This document shows, piece by piece, positions 1-8,409 of a DNA stretch of 64,000 bases (its first letter is position 1; every line of letters starts with the position of its first letter). The stretch spans positions 186,001 through 250,000 of the forward strand of contig NZ_JOIJ01000007.1 of NCBI RefSeq assembly GCF_000719975.1, in the 5' to 3' direction. The position numbers and the translations under genes were made by a program. Origin of the DNA: Prauserella rugosa (GTDB lineage: Bacteria; Actinomycetota; Actinomycetes; Mycobacteriales; Pseudonocardiaceae). The notes beneath the pieces are model-generated. The model was given only the letters and a program-made list of their open reading frames with translations, was not told where the DNA came from and ran no database searches.

Positions 1-225
1 CCGCAGGTGCAGGAACGGCTGACGACGCAGGTCGCCGACGCGCTGGAGCGGAGGCTGAACCCGCGCGGCGTCATCGTCGTGATCGAGGCCGAGCACCTGT
101 GCATGGCGATGCGCGGCATCCGCAAACCCGGCGCACGCACCACCACGTCGGCCGTGCGCGGAATCATGGAACGGTCGGCGACCTCGCGCGCCGAGGCGCT
201 GCAGTTGATCAAGGGGCGCCGGTGA
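1..225 (+). CDS. folE: GTP cyclohydrolase I, C-terminal part (5' end outside window)
   Basis: This is the last ~75 codons of a type I GTP cyclohydrolase, which makes 7,8-dihydroneopterin triphosphate from GTP at the start of folate synthesis. The visible tail has the family's [16 protein letters not shown] segment, with the conserved zinc-ligand cysteine, and the TTTSAVRG loop. The frame is open to base 1, so the start lies upstream of the window. Its TGA overlaps the GTG of folP by 4 nt (GTGA), indicating translational coupling in a folate operon. Identification rests on the conserved C-terminus and on the folP-folB-folK genes that follow. Confidence 0.93.
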   Translation, partial: PQVQERLTTQVADALERRLNPRGVIVVIEAEHLCMAMRGIRKPGARTTTSAVRGIMERSATSRAEALQLIKGRR

Positions 226-1061
226 GTCAGCCCGTCCCGACGTCCGACCGTTGCGTGGTGATGGGCGTCCTGAACGTCACGCCGAACTCGTTCTCGGACG
301 GCGGCAAGCACCTGAGCAGGGAGGACGCCCTCGCGCATGCGCACGCGATGTGGCGGCGCGGAGCCGACGTCATCGACGTCGGCGGCGAGTCCACCCGGCC
401 GGGTTCGGAGCGGGTCGACGCCGAGACGGAGCTGGCACGCGTCGTGCCGGTCGTGCGGCAGCTCGCGGCGGACGGCCTGCGGCTGTCGGTCGACACCACC
501 CGTGCCGCGGTCGCCGAGGCGGCCGTCGAGGCCGGCGCGCACATCATCAACGACGTGTCCGGGGGACTGGCCGATCCGGACATGGCGAAGGTCGCCGCGG
601 GCACGCGCGCACCGTTCGTGATCATGCACTGGCGCGGGCACAGCAGGGACATGAACGCGCTCGCCGAGTACACCGACGTGGTCACCGAGGTGCGGGACGA
701 ACTGCGCGCCCGCATCGACGAGGCGCTCGCGGCCGGTGTCGCCGAGGACGCGATCATCCTCGACCCGGGTCTGGGCTTCGCCAAGCGCGCCGAGCACGAC
801 TGGGCTCTGCTGCACCGGCTCGACGAGTTCATCGGCATGGGCTTTCCCGTGCTGGTCGGGGCCTCCCGCAAACGTTTCCTCGGCGCGTTGCTGGCCGACG
901 CCGACGGCGAACCGAGGCCCGCTTCCGGTCGTGAGGTCGCGACGGCCTCGGTGTCGGCACTGTCCGCGGCCGCGGGCGCATGGGGCGTGCGGGTGCACGA
1001 CGTGGGTGCCTCGCTGGATGCGGTGAAGGTGGCGGCGGCCTGGGGCAAGGGCGGACTCTGA
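222..1061 (+). CDS. folP: Dihydropteroate synthase
   Basis: The 279-aa protein joins dihydropterin pyrophosphate to p-aminobenzoate and is the cytosolic sulfonamide target. The first family signature, [14 protein letters not shown], starts near residue 15. [10 protein letters not shown] follows near 52, INDVSG near 108, DPGLGFAK near 185 and GASRKRF near 211, all in the usual TIM-barrel order. GTG 222 was chosen because it gives the normal length and overlaps the folE stop by 4 nt; a longer in-frame start at 99 would lie inside folE. It is followed 3 nt later by folB. Confidence 0.96.
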   Translation: MSQPVPTSDRCVVMGVLNVTPNSFSDGGKHLSREDALAHAHAMWRRGADVIDVGGESTRPGSERVDAETELARVVPVVRQLAADGLRLSVDTTRAAVAEAAVEAGAHIINDVSGGLADPDMAKVAAGTRAPFVIMHWRGHSRDMNALAEYTDVVTEVRDELRARIDEALAAGVAEDAIILDPGLGFAKRAEHDWALLHRLDEFIGMGFPVLVGASRKRFLGALLADADGEPRPASGREVATASVSALSAAAGAWGVRVHDVGASLDAVKVAAAWGKGGL

Positions 1062-1064
1062 GCC

Positions 1065-1439
1065 GTGAGCGCTCCGCAGGTGCACGACCGGATCACACTG
1101 ACCGGCCTGAGGGTCTTCGGCAGGCACGGCGTGTTCGAGCACGAGAAACGCGACGGGCAGGAGTTCGTCGTCGACATCACGGTGTGGCTCGACCTCGCGC
1201 GCGCCGCAGAGTCCGACGACCTGACGCAGACGCTGCACTACGGCGAACTGGCGCAGGCGGCTGCGGACATCGTGGCGGGCGAGCCGTACGACCTGATCGA
1301 GAGCGTCGCCGGCCGGATCGCCGACGAGGTGATGCGCGACGACCGCGTTTCGGCCGTCGAGGCGACCGTGCACAAGCCGTCGGCGCCGATCCCGTTGACG
1401 TTCGCCGACGTCGCGGTCACCGTGAGCCGCACCCGATGA
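1065..1439 (+). CDS. folB: Dihydroneopterin aldolase
   Basis: The 124-aa protein converts dihydroneopterin to 6-hydroxymethyl-dihydropterin and glycolaldehyde. It has the family N-terminus [20 protein letters not shown], with the conserved H-G-V-x-x-x-E pterin-binding stretch, a central HYGEL, and a C-terminal VHKPSAPI containing the catalytic lysine. Its length is typical for the homo-octameric aldolase. GTG 1065 lies 3 nt after the folP stop, so it is part of the folE-folP-folB-folK operon. Confidence 0.95.
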   Translation: MSAPQVHDRITLTGLRVFGRHGVFEHEKRDGQEFVVDITVWLDLARAAESDDLTQTLHYGELAQAAADIVAGEPYDLIESVAGRIADEVMRDDRVSAVEATVHKPSAPIPLTFADVAVTVSRTR

Positions 1440-1463
1440 GGCGCGCGCGATGAGGTGCAGGCG

Positions 1464-1955
1464 ATGAGCAGGGCGGTGCTGTCGCTCGGGTCGAACCTGG
1501 GCGACCGGTTGGCGTACCTGCGCGTCGCGGTCGACGGGCTGCGTGACGTGCTGGTGTCGGTGTCGAGCGTGTACGAGACCGCGCCGTGGGGCGTGACCGA
1601 TCAGCCGGACTTCCTCAACGCGGTGTGCATCGTGGACGATCCGGCGCGCGACCACTGGGCGTGGCTGCGCGCCGGACAGGCCCTCGAACGCGAGGCCGAG
1701 AGGGTGCGCGAGCAACGCTGGGGCCCGCGCACCCTCGACGTCGACGTGGTGACGGTCGACGACGTGCGCTCGGCCGACCCCGAGTTGCTGTTGCCGCACC
1801 CGGGAACGGCCGAGCGGGCGACGGTGCTGATCCCGTGGCTGGAGATCGACCCGGACGCCGAGGTGCCGGGTGCAGGCCGCGCCGACGCCCTGTTGGCGGC
1901 CCTGCCCGCGGCGGACAAGAACGACGTCCGCCGCAGACCGGACCTCCCCCTGTAA
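1464..1955 (+). CDS. folK: 6-hydroxymethyl-7,8-dihydropterin pyrophosphokinase
   Basis: The 163-aa HPPK transfers pyrophosphate from ATP to hydroxymethyl-dihydropterin. It begins SRAVLSLGSNLGDR, has YETAPWGVTDQPDFLNAV in the middle (substrate loop) and carries the signature RWGPRTLDVDVV that binds ATP-Mg. ATG 1464 fits the family N-terminus; an in-frame GTG at 1455 would add only three residues. It is the last enzyme of the folate run. The next 180 bp is an array of 21-bp repeats that separates it from a convergent MerR gene. Confidence 0.95.
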   Translation: MSRAVLSLGSNLGDRLAYLRVAVDGLRDVLVSVSSVYETAPWGVTDQPDFLNAVCIVDDPARDHWAWLRAGQALEREAERVREQRWGPRTLDVDVVTVDDVRSADPELLLPHPGTAERATVLIPWLEIDPDAEVPGAGRADALLAALPAADKNDVRRRPDLPL

Positions 1956-1962
1956 CCGGAGC

Positions 1963-2130
1963 CGTGTTGCGCCCTCAGGACCCCGTGTTGCGCCCTCGGG
2001 TCCGCGTGTTGCGCTCCCAGGGACGCGTGTTGCATCCCCAGGGACGCGTGTTGCATCCCCAGGGCCCCGTGTTGCGCTCTCGGGGTCCCGTGTTGCGCTC
2101 TCGGGGTCCCGTGTTGCGTCCTCGGGGCGC
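1963..2130. repeat. Array of eight 21-bp GTGTTGCG-type tandem repeats
   Basis: Eight consecutive 21-bp units fill the gap between the convergent folK and MerR genes. Each begins CGTGTTGC(G/A) and continues with a variable 12-mer such as CTCTCGGGGTCC or TCCCCAGGGACG. Units 6 and 7 are identical. Related arrays lie at 18417-18521 (same orientation) and 57812-57916 (inverted). The period is exactly 21 bp, so every frame stays open and spurious repeat ORFs appear on both strands. No spacers separate the units, so it is not a CRISPR array. Function is unknown. Confidence 0.9.
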
Positions 2131-2134
2131 GTGA

Positions 2135-3103
2135 CTACGCCGACGCGCGGACCGCGGCGACGATCCACTTCGTCGCATCGATCCGGCTGGGGACGGGCGG
2201 CCAGCCGTTGATGATCGCCAACAGCTGCCAGTAGCGCTCCGCACGAGCGTCGCCGCCCGCGTCGATCTGTCCCGCCAGCCACGTGCGGTACTCGGCACCG
2301 TCCACCGGCTCGCCGGGAAACCACGCGGACGTGCCGTCCCCGCCGAGCGAGGCCCGCACGATCTCGTCGGCCAGTGCCTTGCCTTTGGCCGACTCGGCCG
2401 GCAGCCCGGCGTCGACGAACCCCTGAGCCCGCGCGTGCCAGTCCTCCCAACGCTCCTTCTGCGCCCACGCGAATGCGTCGACGTCCTGACCGGCCTCACG
2501 TCGCTGGGCCTGCTGCTCGCCCATACCCCGGATCAGAGCCCGGAACTCGGCGTCGGACACGAGCTCGGCGAACTCGATCCACGCCTCCAGCTGTTCCGCG
2601 GACGGATCGTCCGGCAGCTCGGGCTTGGCCGACCGCATCCACGCGTAGAACTCCGTGTCGACGTCCAGGCCGTCGGTGACCTCGTCCCAGAACTCGTCGA
2701 CGAGACGCTTGCGCTGCTCGTCCGACATCGATGCCAGCTTGCTCATCAGTTCCACCTCTTCCAACTCGGATTCACGGTTCGCGACCGCCCGCAGCACGGC
2801 CCTGCGGTGCTGCAGTTCGCGCAGCCGGTCGTCGAGCGCCGCCACGTGCGCCTTCGCCAGCTCCGCGACAGTCGACGCCCCGGCCAGCACCCGTTCGATG
2901 TCGGCGAGTCCGAGCCCGAGCTCGCGCAGTGTGCGCACGAGTTCGAGCCGGGCCATCGCGGTGACGTCGTAGAGCCGGTAGCCGGCCGCGGTGCGGTCGC
3001 TGGGAGGCACGAGACCTTCGTCGGAGTAGAACCGGATCGTCTTCACCGGCAGGCCGGTTCGCCGTGCCAGTTCGCCGATCGTGAACTTGCCCGATGGGGT
3101 CAT
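2135..3103 (-). CDS. MerR-family transcriptional regulator
   Basis: The 322-aa protein begins with a MerR winged helix (FTIGELARRTGLPVKTIRFY, then GYRLYD and LRELGLGLADIERVL over about residues 6-75) and a dimerisation helix. A long, mostly helical and acidic C-terminal domain follows, with no cysteine cluster typical of metal sensing, so the ligand is unknown. ATG 3103 has a strong GGAGGCGGAG ribosome site just upstream, whereas a GTG at 3115 has none. The gene faces folK across the repeat array and is divergent from the DUF3180 gene. It is probably autoregulated through the palindromic promoter at 3123-3153. Confidence 0.88.
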   Translation of the reverse strand: MTPSGKFTIGELARRTGLPVKTIRFYSDEGLVPPSDRTAAGYRLYDVTAMARLELVRTLRELGLGLADIERVLAGASTVAELAKAHVAALDDRLRELQHRRAVLRAVANRESELEEVELMSKLASMSDEQRKRLVDEFWDEVTDGLDVDTEFYAWMRSAKPELPDDPSAEQLEAWIEFAELVSDAEFRALIRGMGEQQAQRREAGQDVDAFAWAQKERWEDWHARAQGFVDAGLPAESAKGKALADEIVRASLGGDGTSAWFPGEPVDGAEYRTWLAGQIDAGGDARAERYWQLLAIINGWPPVPSRIDATKWIVAAVRASA

Positions 3104-3122
3104 CTCCGCCTCCACGAATCCG

Positions 3123-3153
3123 AGCCTCGGGGCTCCAGTCGCTGGAGAGTCAA
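3123..3153 (-). promoter_or_regulatory. MerR-type promoter with 19-bp spacer and palindromic operator
   Basis: On the minus strand TTGACT (3153-3148) and a weak GAGGCT -10 (3128-3123) are 19 bp apart. The spacer contains a perfect palindrome, CTCCAGCGACTGGAG (3147-3133). A 19-bp spacer enclosing the operator is the known design for MerR-activated promoters. It lies just upstream of the MerR start, which suggests autoregulation. Confidence 0.72.
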
Positions 3154-3225
3154 CAACAGTTCCCGCGCCGGTGCCGGGAGGACGCGTGTCACGGGAGGCG
3201 GCGGAGGGCCCAGTACGGTTGTGGC

Positions 3226-3669
3226 ATGCACTTCACGCGACCTCGCGAGCTGATCGTCGCCGGCCTGGTGGGGCTCGTCGTGGTCTACCTCCTCTTCGAG
3301 GTCGCGTACGCGCAATTGCCGAGCCTGCCGACGTTCGCAGGCATCACCCTGGCCGTGCTCGCGGGCATCGAGGTCGTGCTGGGTTTCGTGGTGCGGAGCC
3401 GCATTCGTGAAGGCCGGGTCGTCACGGGCCTCGGCATCGCCAGGGCGGTCGCGCTCGCGAAGGCCTCGTCGTTGCTGGGCGCGCTCATGGTGGGGGCGTG
3501 GCTGGCCGGTGTGGTGTTTCTCGCGCCGCAGGCGAGCAGGCTCACCGCCGCCGCGTCCGATCTGCCTGCGGCGATCGTCGGAGCCGCGTGTGCAGGGGTT
3601 CTCGTGGCGGCCGCGTTGTGGCTCGAACACTGTTGTCGCGCACCGGATACCGGCGACCGCGACGAGTGA
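3226..3669 (+). CDS. DUF3180 family membrane protein
   Basis: This 147-aa protein has four hydrophobic segments (about residues 9-28, 36-55, 80-102 and 118-135) with charged loops and a short polar tail. Its position after folK and before the DUF6779 gene matches M. tuberculosis Rv3605c, the DUF3180 protein of the folate cluster. No catalytic motif is visible and the function is not known. ATG 3226 is used because TACGGT lies 6 nt before it (3214-3219), the spacing of a leaderless transcript. An in-frame start at 3094 would overlap the divergent MerR promoter. Confidence 0.8.
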   Translation: MHFTRPRELIVAGLVGLVVVYLLFEVAYAQLPSLPTFAGITLAVLAGIEVVLGFVVRSRIREGRVVTGLGIARAVALAKASSLLGALMVGAWLAGVVFLAPQASRLTAAASDLPAAIVGAACAGVLVAAALWLEHCCRAPDTGDRDE

Positions 3670-3757
3670 TCACCCGCCGACCGGTTAACGATCCGAACCG
3701 GCCGCTCGAAGTACCGATGAGGTCACGATCGAGCGACTGGAAGGTACGGTAATTCGC

Positions 3758-6052
3758 ATGACAGGCGAGACCGATGACGAGCCCGGCCATCGATCCGGCC
3801 GGGTGTGGCTGGCTGTGGGCGGGCTGCTCGCGGTCGGTGCGACCGTCGTCCTGGTTCTCGCCGAAGACCTGCGTTTCCTGCGGCTCGGCATCCTCGCCGC
3901 GCTGTGGGCGGCACTGATCGGCACGTTCGTCGCCACGCGTTACCGCAAGAAGGCCGCCGAGACCGAGGCTTCCGCCGCGAAGGCGCAGGAGATCTACGAA
4001 CTCGAACTGGAACGCGAGATCGCCGCCCGGCACGAGTTCGAACTCGAGGTCGAGGCCGAGACCCGGCAGCGCGTCGAAGAGGAGTCGCGCGCCGAGCTCG
4101 AGGAGCTTCGCGCCGAGATCTCCTCGCTGAGGGAGAACCTGCAGGCGCTGTTCGGTGGCGAGGTGATGTGGGAACGCATCGCGCTCACCGCACAGTCGAC
4201 GCGGATGCGGTCGTTCGCCGACGACCGCCCGATCGTCACCGCGGGAGAGGCGGCCGACAAGCCACGGCTCACCGCGGGCAGGGCCGAGAATCCCACCGAG
4301 TTCATCGGCCGGGTCGTCGACGCGGATGCGGGCGATGCCGGCGCGATCGCGAAGGCCATCGGCGGTGTCTCCCAGGAAACCCGCGCCGACGACGGAACAG
4401 GCGCCCGGGACGACGCCGACCACGGTTCGGCCAACGTGAGCCACAACGGCAGCCGCAACGGCAGTCAGAACGGCAGTCAGAACGGCGGTGCGAACGGCAC
4501 CCGGAACGGGGCCGGGAGCGGCTTCGCCGTCGGCCCATCGCAACACCCCGCGCGACGACAGCCGCCCGCGCGCCAGCAGTCCGCCCGACGGCCCGCGGCG
4601 CCCCAGCCGGCCCAGTCCGCCCAGTCACAGTCGTCGAGAAGGGATGACGCGGCCGTCCAGTCGACCGCGTGGTTCCAGGCTGCCGCACCGCAGTCCGCCA
4701 CGAACGGCACGAACGGCACGAACGGTGCCAACGGTTCCAACGGTTCCCGCAACGGTGCCGAGACCGGACCGGATCACGACGTCGACGATGCCGACGGGGT
4801 CGTCGAGGCCGCGCCACCCCGGCGACCGCAGCAATCCCAGCAATCCCAGCAATCCCAGCAATCGCAGTCCAGGCAGCCGCAGCAGCCACCCCGTCGCCCG
4901 CAGCAGCCGTCCGGCGCACGCCCGCTCCCCGCGCGTACCGACGACGGCCCGGCGACCCAGGTCGTGCCGCGCCCCTCCAAGGCACTCGACGACGAAAGCG
5001 ACGAACCCGCCCAAGCAGCCCAAGTCGCCGAAGCCGCCCAAGGTGCGGATGCCGAAGCCGATGCCGCGGACGCCGGGCACGGCACCTCCGCGCAGACCGC
5101 CGAAGGGGAGTCCGACCCGAACGAGGACCCGACCAGGCGGGTGCGTGCCCGCGAGTCGGCCGCGAGCTCGGCGGCGAAGGAGCGCTATCGACCGGCGCAG
5201 CGGGCGGGGGCCGCGCCCCACCCGCCCGCAGGAGGCCGGGTTCCGCCGAGAGCGAACGGGTCCCGCCCAGCGCAACAGCCTGCCCAGCCCGCAGTCCAAC
5301 CGTCTGCCCAAGCCCCTGATCAACCGTCTGCACAACCGCCTGCACAACCGCCGTCGCAACCCCGATTCGCCCAGGGTGGACCGGGGGTGACACGCGGGGC
5401 TCCGGCGACTGCGCAGGCCCGCGGCGGCCGTGACGTTCCCCTCACCCAGGAGGGGGAGCGTGGGTCGCGCGGCGGTTCTTCCTCGGGTGTTGTGGCGTCC
5501 TCAGGTCAGGGTACGGCGAAGTCCGGATCACAGACCGCTTACGCTCGAACACCGGAACAAGGCCCCGGAGGGTCGCGTGCCACGCGCGCCGGCGCTCCTG
5601 AGCCACCCGCTGAGCCGGCACCCGAGGCGGCTCCGGCGGCACAACCGATCGCGAAGGGACCCCTTCCACCCATGTCTTACCCCGAGCAGCCAGCCGGCGG
5701 TGCCGATCCGGCCGAGGAGGCCGGCGCCGAGGAACCCGTCGTCAATCCGACCCTGCCGCCCGAGGTGCGCGACCTGGCTCGCAGGCCGGGCGGGCGCAGG
5801 CGCCGCGCGGACGACGACGAGGCCGCCGAGCAGTCGCAGGAGTCCACCGGCAGGCGCTACCGCCCCGAGGGCGAGCCGTGGCAGGTGCCGGGCGGTGCCC
5901 AGGAGTCGACCGGTGGTCGTCGCCGCGCCCCGGACCCCGAGGACGACGAGCCGAGCGGTTCGCACTCGTCCGGCCGTTCGGTGAGCGAGCTGCTGGCCGC
6001 CTACGGCGCAGGCGACGCGACCCCGCGACGTCGTCGCCGCGCCGAGGACTGA
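3758..6052 (+). CDS. DUF6779-like membrane protein with long disordered repeat tail
   Basis: The 764-aa protein starts with two close transmembrane helices (about 16-34 and 40-58). A coiled coil of alternating Glu/Arg/Ala follows (about 65-130), then a short conserved MWERIALTAQSTRMRSFADD block. The remaining ~600 residues are disordered and rich in Pro, Gln, Ala and Arg. The tail contains Asn-Gly microrepeats (NGSRNGSQNGSQNG, NGTNGTNGANGSNG) and QQS repeats. Location and layout match Rv3604c of M. tuberculosis, a membrane protein of unknown function. TACGGT at 3745-3750, 7 nt before ATG, suggests a leaderless mRNA. Repeat length probably varies between strains. Confidence 0.8.
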   Translation: MTGETDDEPGHRSGRVWLAVGGLLAVGATVVLVLAEDLRFLRLGILAALWAALIGTFVATRYRKKAAETEASAAKAQEIYELELEREIAARHEFELEVEAETRQRVEEESRAELEELRAEISSLRENLQALFGGEVMWERIALTAQSTRMRSFADDRPIVTAGEAADKPRLTAGRAENPTEFIGRVVDADAGDAGAIAKAIGGVSQETRADDGTGARDDADHGSANVSHNGSRNGSQNGSQNGGANGTRNGAGSGFAVGPSQHPARRQPPARQQSARRPAAPQPAQSAQSQSSRRDDAAVQSTAWFQAAAPQSATNGTNGTNGANGSNGSRNGAETGPDHDVDDADGVVEAAPPRRPQQSQQSQQSQQSQSRQPQQPPRRPQQPSGARPLPARTDDGPATQVVPRPSKALDDESDEPAQAAQVAEAAQGADAEADAADAGHGTSAQTAEGESDPNEDPTRRVRARESAASSAAKERYRPAQRAGAAPHPPAGGRVPPRANGSRPAQQPAQPAVQPSAQAPDQPSAQPPAQPPSQPRFAQGGPGVTRGAPATAQARGGRDVPLTQEGERGSRGGSSSGVVASSGQGTAKSGSQTAYARTPEQGPGGSRATRAGAPEPPAEPAPEAAPAAQPIAKGPLPPMSYPEQPAGGADPAEEAGAEEPVVNPTLPPEVRDLARRPGGRRRRADDDEAAEQSQESTGRRYRPEGEPWQVPGGAQESTGGRRRAPDPEDDEPSGSHSSGRSVSELLAAYGAGDATPRRRRRAED

Positions 6053-6076
6053 GCCACACAACCCGTTCGCGTGCCC

Positions 6077-6122
6077 CAGGGCCGCCCGGTGGAGCGTTCG
6101 GCGTCTCCACAGGGCGGCCCTG
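6077..6122 (+). terminator. Hairpin terminator after the DUF6779 gene
   Basis: CAGGGCCGCCC (6077-6087) pairs with GGGCGGCCCTG (6112-6122). Inside these, GTGGAG (6089-6094) pairs with CTCCAC (6105-6110), giving a 17-bp stem with one mismatch. There is no U-tract, as is usual for actinobacterial intrinsic terminators. It begins 24 nt after the stop codon. Confidence 0.7.
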
Positions 6123-6219
6123 CGCGTCTGCAGGCCACCCACGCGATCGGGTGGCGGCGCGCGACGTGCGGGCGTAGATCACCCTCGGCTCGGCGGGCAC
6201 GACGACTACCCTGCCCGGC

Positions 6220-7380
6220 GTGAGCGGACCCGCGACCGTCGTGCGGCATGCGCGTAGGAACATGACTCGCCTGGTCACCGTCCTGTTGCCGGTGACGGGC
6301 ATGGTCGCCGTCGCGTTGTGCGGCCTGTTGGTGTTCGGCCTGGTGACTGCGCAGGCCGGGGCGGCGGCCGTCGTCGTCGGCGTGTTCGCCGCGGTCGTGC
6401 CGGTCTCCGTCGTCACCGCGGCGCTGTTGTGGGTCGACCGCTGGGAACCCGAACCCGCCAAGTACCTGCTGTTGACGTTCCTGTGGGGTGCCTGCGTCGC
6501 GACGCTGTTGGCGCTGCTGGTCAACGACACGGCGCGCAGCGTCGGCGACTTCCTCCTGGGCTTCGAAGGCGGCAGCCGCGTCGCCACGATCATCTCCGCG
6601 CCGTTGGTGGAGGAGCTGATCAAGGCGGTGCCGATCGTCGTGGTGCTGCTGCGCAGGGCCACCGAGTTCGACGGCGTCGTCGACGGGATCGTCTACGCGG
6701 GCTTCAGCGCGGCAGGCTTCGCGTTCACCGAGAACGTCTACTACTTCGCCGACGCCTTCAACGACGCCGGGTTCGGCGACGGGATGTCGTCCGGTGTGCT
6801 CGCCGCGTTCACCCTGCGGGGCGTGCTGTCGCCGTTCGCGCACCCGCTGTTCTCGGTGATCATCGGTATCGGCCTGGCCCTGACCGTGCAGAAGCGGCAC
6901 TACGGGGCGGGCCGCTACGTCCTACCCGTGGCCGCCTACGTGGGCGCGGTGTGCCTGCACGCGCTGTGGAACGCGGCCGCCACCCTCGGCGGTGCCCAGA
7001 CGTTCCTCAACGTCTACTTCCTGATCATGGTCCCGCTGTTCATGGGCGTCGGCCTCATCGTGGTGTGGCAGCGCCGCCGCGAGCAGCGCATCGTCGCGGG
7101 CGCGCTGCCCGCCATGGCGCGGCACGGCTGGATCGCCCGCTCCGAGATCGAGCTCCTGTCCGATCTCGCCGCCCGCCGCGGGTGGCGCAGGCAGGCTCGC
7201 CGCGAATCCGGACGCGAAGCGGCCAGGGCCGTCGGCGACTACCAGTCGGCGGTCACGGAGCTGGCGTTCCTGCGCCGCCGGGGCGTCACGACCGCGGACG
7301 ACCGGAAGCGGCACGACGACCTGCTGGCGGAGGCTCAGGAGGCGCGGGCCGACGCCGTGCGCCTCGCACACGCCGGGTGA
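6220..7380 (+). CDS. PrsW-family intramembrane metalloprotease
   Basis: This 386-aa polytopic protein carries the PrsW motifs in order: PLVEELIKA (Glu-Glu-x-x-Lys, near residue 128), GFAFTENVYYF (near 165), SPFAHPLFS (near 206) and HALWN (near 247). The Glu and His residues are the presumed metal ligands of the CPBP/PrsW superfamily. About eight membrane helices precede a ~100-aa cytoplasmic helical tail rich in Arg and Glu. Family members cleave membrane proteins such as anti-sigma factors; the substrate here is unknown. GTG 6220 follows TACCCT by 6 nt, consistent with leaderless transcription; ATG 6262 is an alternative. Confidence 0.85.
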   Translation: MSGPATVVRHARRNMTRLVTVLLPVTGMVAVALCGLLVFGLVTAQAGAAAVVVGVFAAVVPVSVVTAALLWVDRWEPEPAKYLLLTFLWGACVATLLALLVNDTARSVGDFLLGFEGGSRVATIISAPLVEELIKAVPIVVVLLRRATEFDGVVDGIVYAGFSAAGFAFTENVYYFADAFNDAGFGDGMSSGVLAAFTLRGVLSPFAHPLFSVIIGIGLALTVQKRHYGAGRYVLPVAAYVGAVCLHALWNAAATLGGAQTFLNVYFLIMVPLFMGVGLIVVWQRRREQRIVAGALPAMARHGWIARSEIELLSDLAARRGWRRQARRESGREAARAVGDYQSAVTELAFLRRRGVTTADDRKRHDDLLAEAQEARADAVRLAHAG

Positions 7381-7512
7381 AGCTGGTCACCTCGGCGCGT
7401 GGGCCCGTGGCGGCGGAAGCTACGCTCGCCGGGTCGTCTGGTACCCGCGACGAGGTCGGGACTGGAACGAGTTTGGAGTTCGAGCGGCAATGAGCGTCCA
7501 CAGGGGCACGCG

Positions 7513-8409
7513 ATGACACGCCCCGCCCGCCTCGCGGTGGGTGTCGTGTCGGCGGGAAGGGTCGGCAGCGTTCTCGGTGCTGCGCTCGCCCGCGCAGGCC
7601 ACACCGTCGCCGCCACCAGTGCCGTGTCCGACGCGTCCGTGCGCCGTGCCGAACGGCTGCTTCCCGACGTGCCCGTCCTTCCTCCCGACGAGGTCGCGTC
7701 CCGCTCCGATCTGGTGCTGCTCGCCCTGCCCGACGACGTCCTGGGCCCCATGACCTCCGGTCTGGCCCGCGCGGGTGCGCTGCGCAGCGGGCAGATCGTC
7801 GTCCACACCTCCGGCGCGCACGGCGTGGACGTGCTCGCCGCGGCAGCCGAAGCAGGCGCGTTGCCGCTCGCACTGCATCCGGTCATGACGTTCACCGGAC
7901 GCGAGGAGGACCTCGAACGGCTCACCACCGCGAGCGTCGGCGTCACCGCAGGCTCCGGGGACGAGGCGGCCTGGCACGTCGGCGAGGCGCTGACCGTCGA
8001 GATGGGAGCCGAACCCGTCCGGGTCCCCGAAGCCGCCCGGCCGCTGTACCACGCGGCGCTGGCGCACGGTGCGAATCACCTGGCCACGATCGTCGCCGAC
8101 TGTGTCGATCTCCTGCGGGACGCCGGTATCGAACGCCCCGACCGGGTCGTCGCCCCGCTGCTGTCGGCCTCGCTCGACAACTCGCTGCGCCACGAGGGCC
8201 GCGCGCTCACCGGGCCGGTCGCCCGCGGGGACAGCGGCACCGTCACCGCCCACCTGCGCGTGCTGGCCGAACAGGCGCCCGACGTGCAACCGACCTACGC
8301 CGCGCTGGCCCGCCGCACCGTCGCGCGCGCGAAACTCGCCGGGTTGCTCGGCGAGGACGCGGCCCACGAACTGGAAACCCTTCTCGACAACGGACGTGAC
8401 CCGCAGTGA
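7513..8409 (+). CDS. Rossmann-like / DUF2520 domain protein
   Basis: The 298-aa protein has an N-terminal NAD(P)-type Rossmann fold (VGVVSAGRVGSVLGAALARAGH, residues ~8-29, with the GxxxxG turn). A helical DUF2520 domain (about 130-280) resembles the C-terminal part of ketopantoate reductase-like dehydrogenases. It is the positional equivalent of Rv3603c and sits immediately upstream of panC, overlapping it by 4 nt, so a role in pantothenate synthesis is plausible but not shown. ATG 7513 fits the Rossmann N-terminus; the longer in-frame start at 7399 adds unconserved sequence. Confidence 0.82.
   Translation: MTRPARLAVGVVSAGRVGSVLGAALARAGHTVAATSAVSDASVRRAERLLPDVPVLPPDEVASRSDLVLLALPDDVLGPMTSGLARAGALRSGQIVVHTSGAHGVDVLAAAAEAGALPLALHPVMTFTGREEDLERLTTASVGVTAGSGDEAAWHVGEALTVEMGAEPVRVPEAARPLYHAALAHGANHLATIVADCVDLLRDAGIERPDRVVAPLLSASLDNSLRHEGRALTGPVARGDSGTVTAHLRVLAEQAPDVQPTYAALARRTVARAKLAGLLGEDAAHELETLLDNGRDPQ

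Noticed and set aside
1963..2130. CRISPR array
   Set aside because: Units are contiguous, 21 bp, without spacers, and no cas genes are present.
1975..2499. Minus-strand ORF with repeated ERNTGP-type units
   Set aside because: The 21-bp period keeps all frames open; the rest of the ORF is an out-of-frame copy of the MerR gene.
2435..3253. 272-aa plus-strand frame opposite the MerR gene
   Set aside because: The minus-strand MerR gene has motifs, a ribosome site and a promoter; this frame has none.
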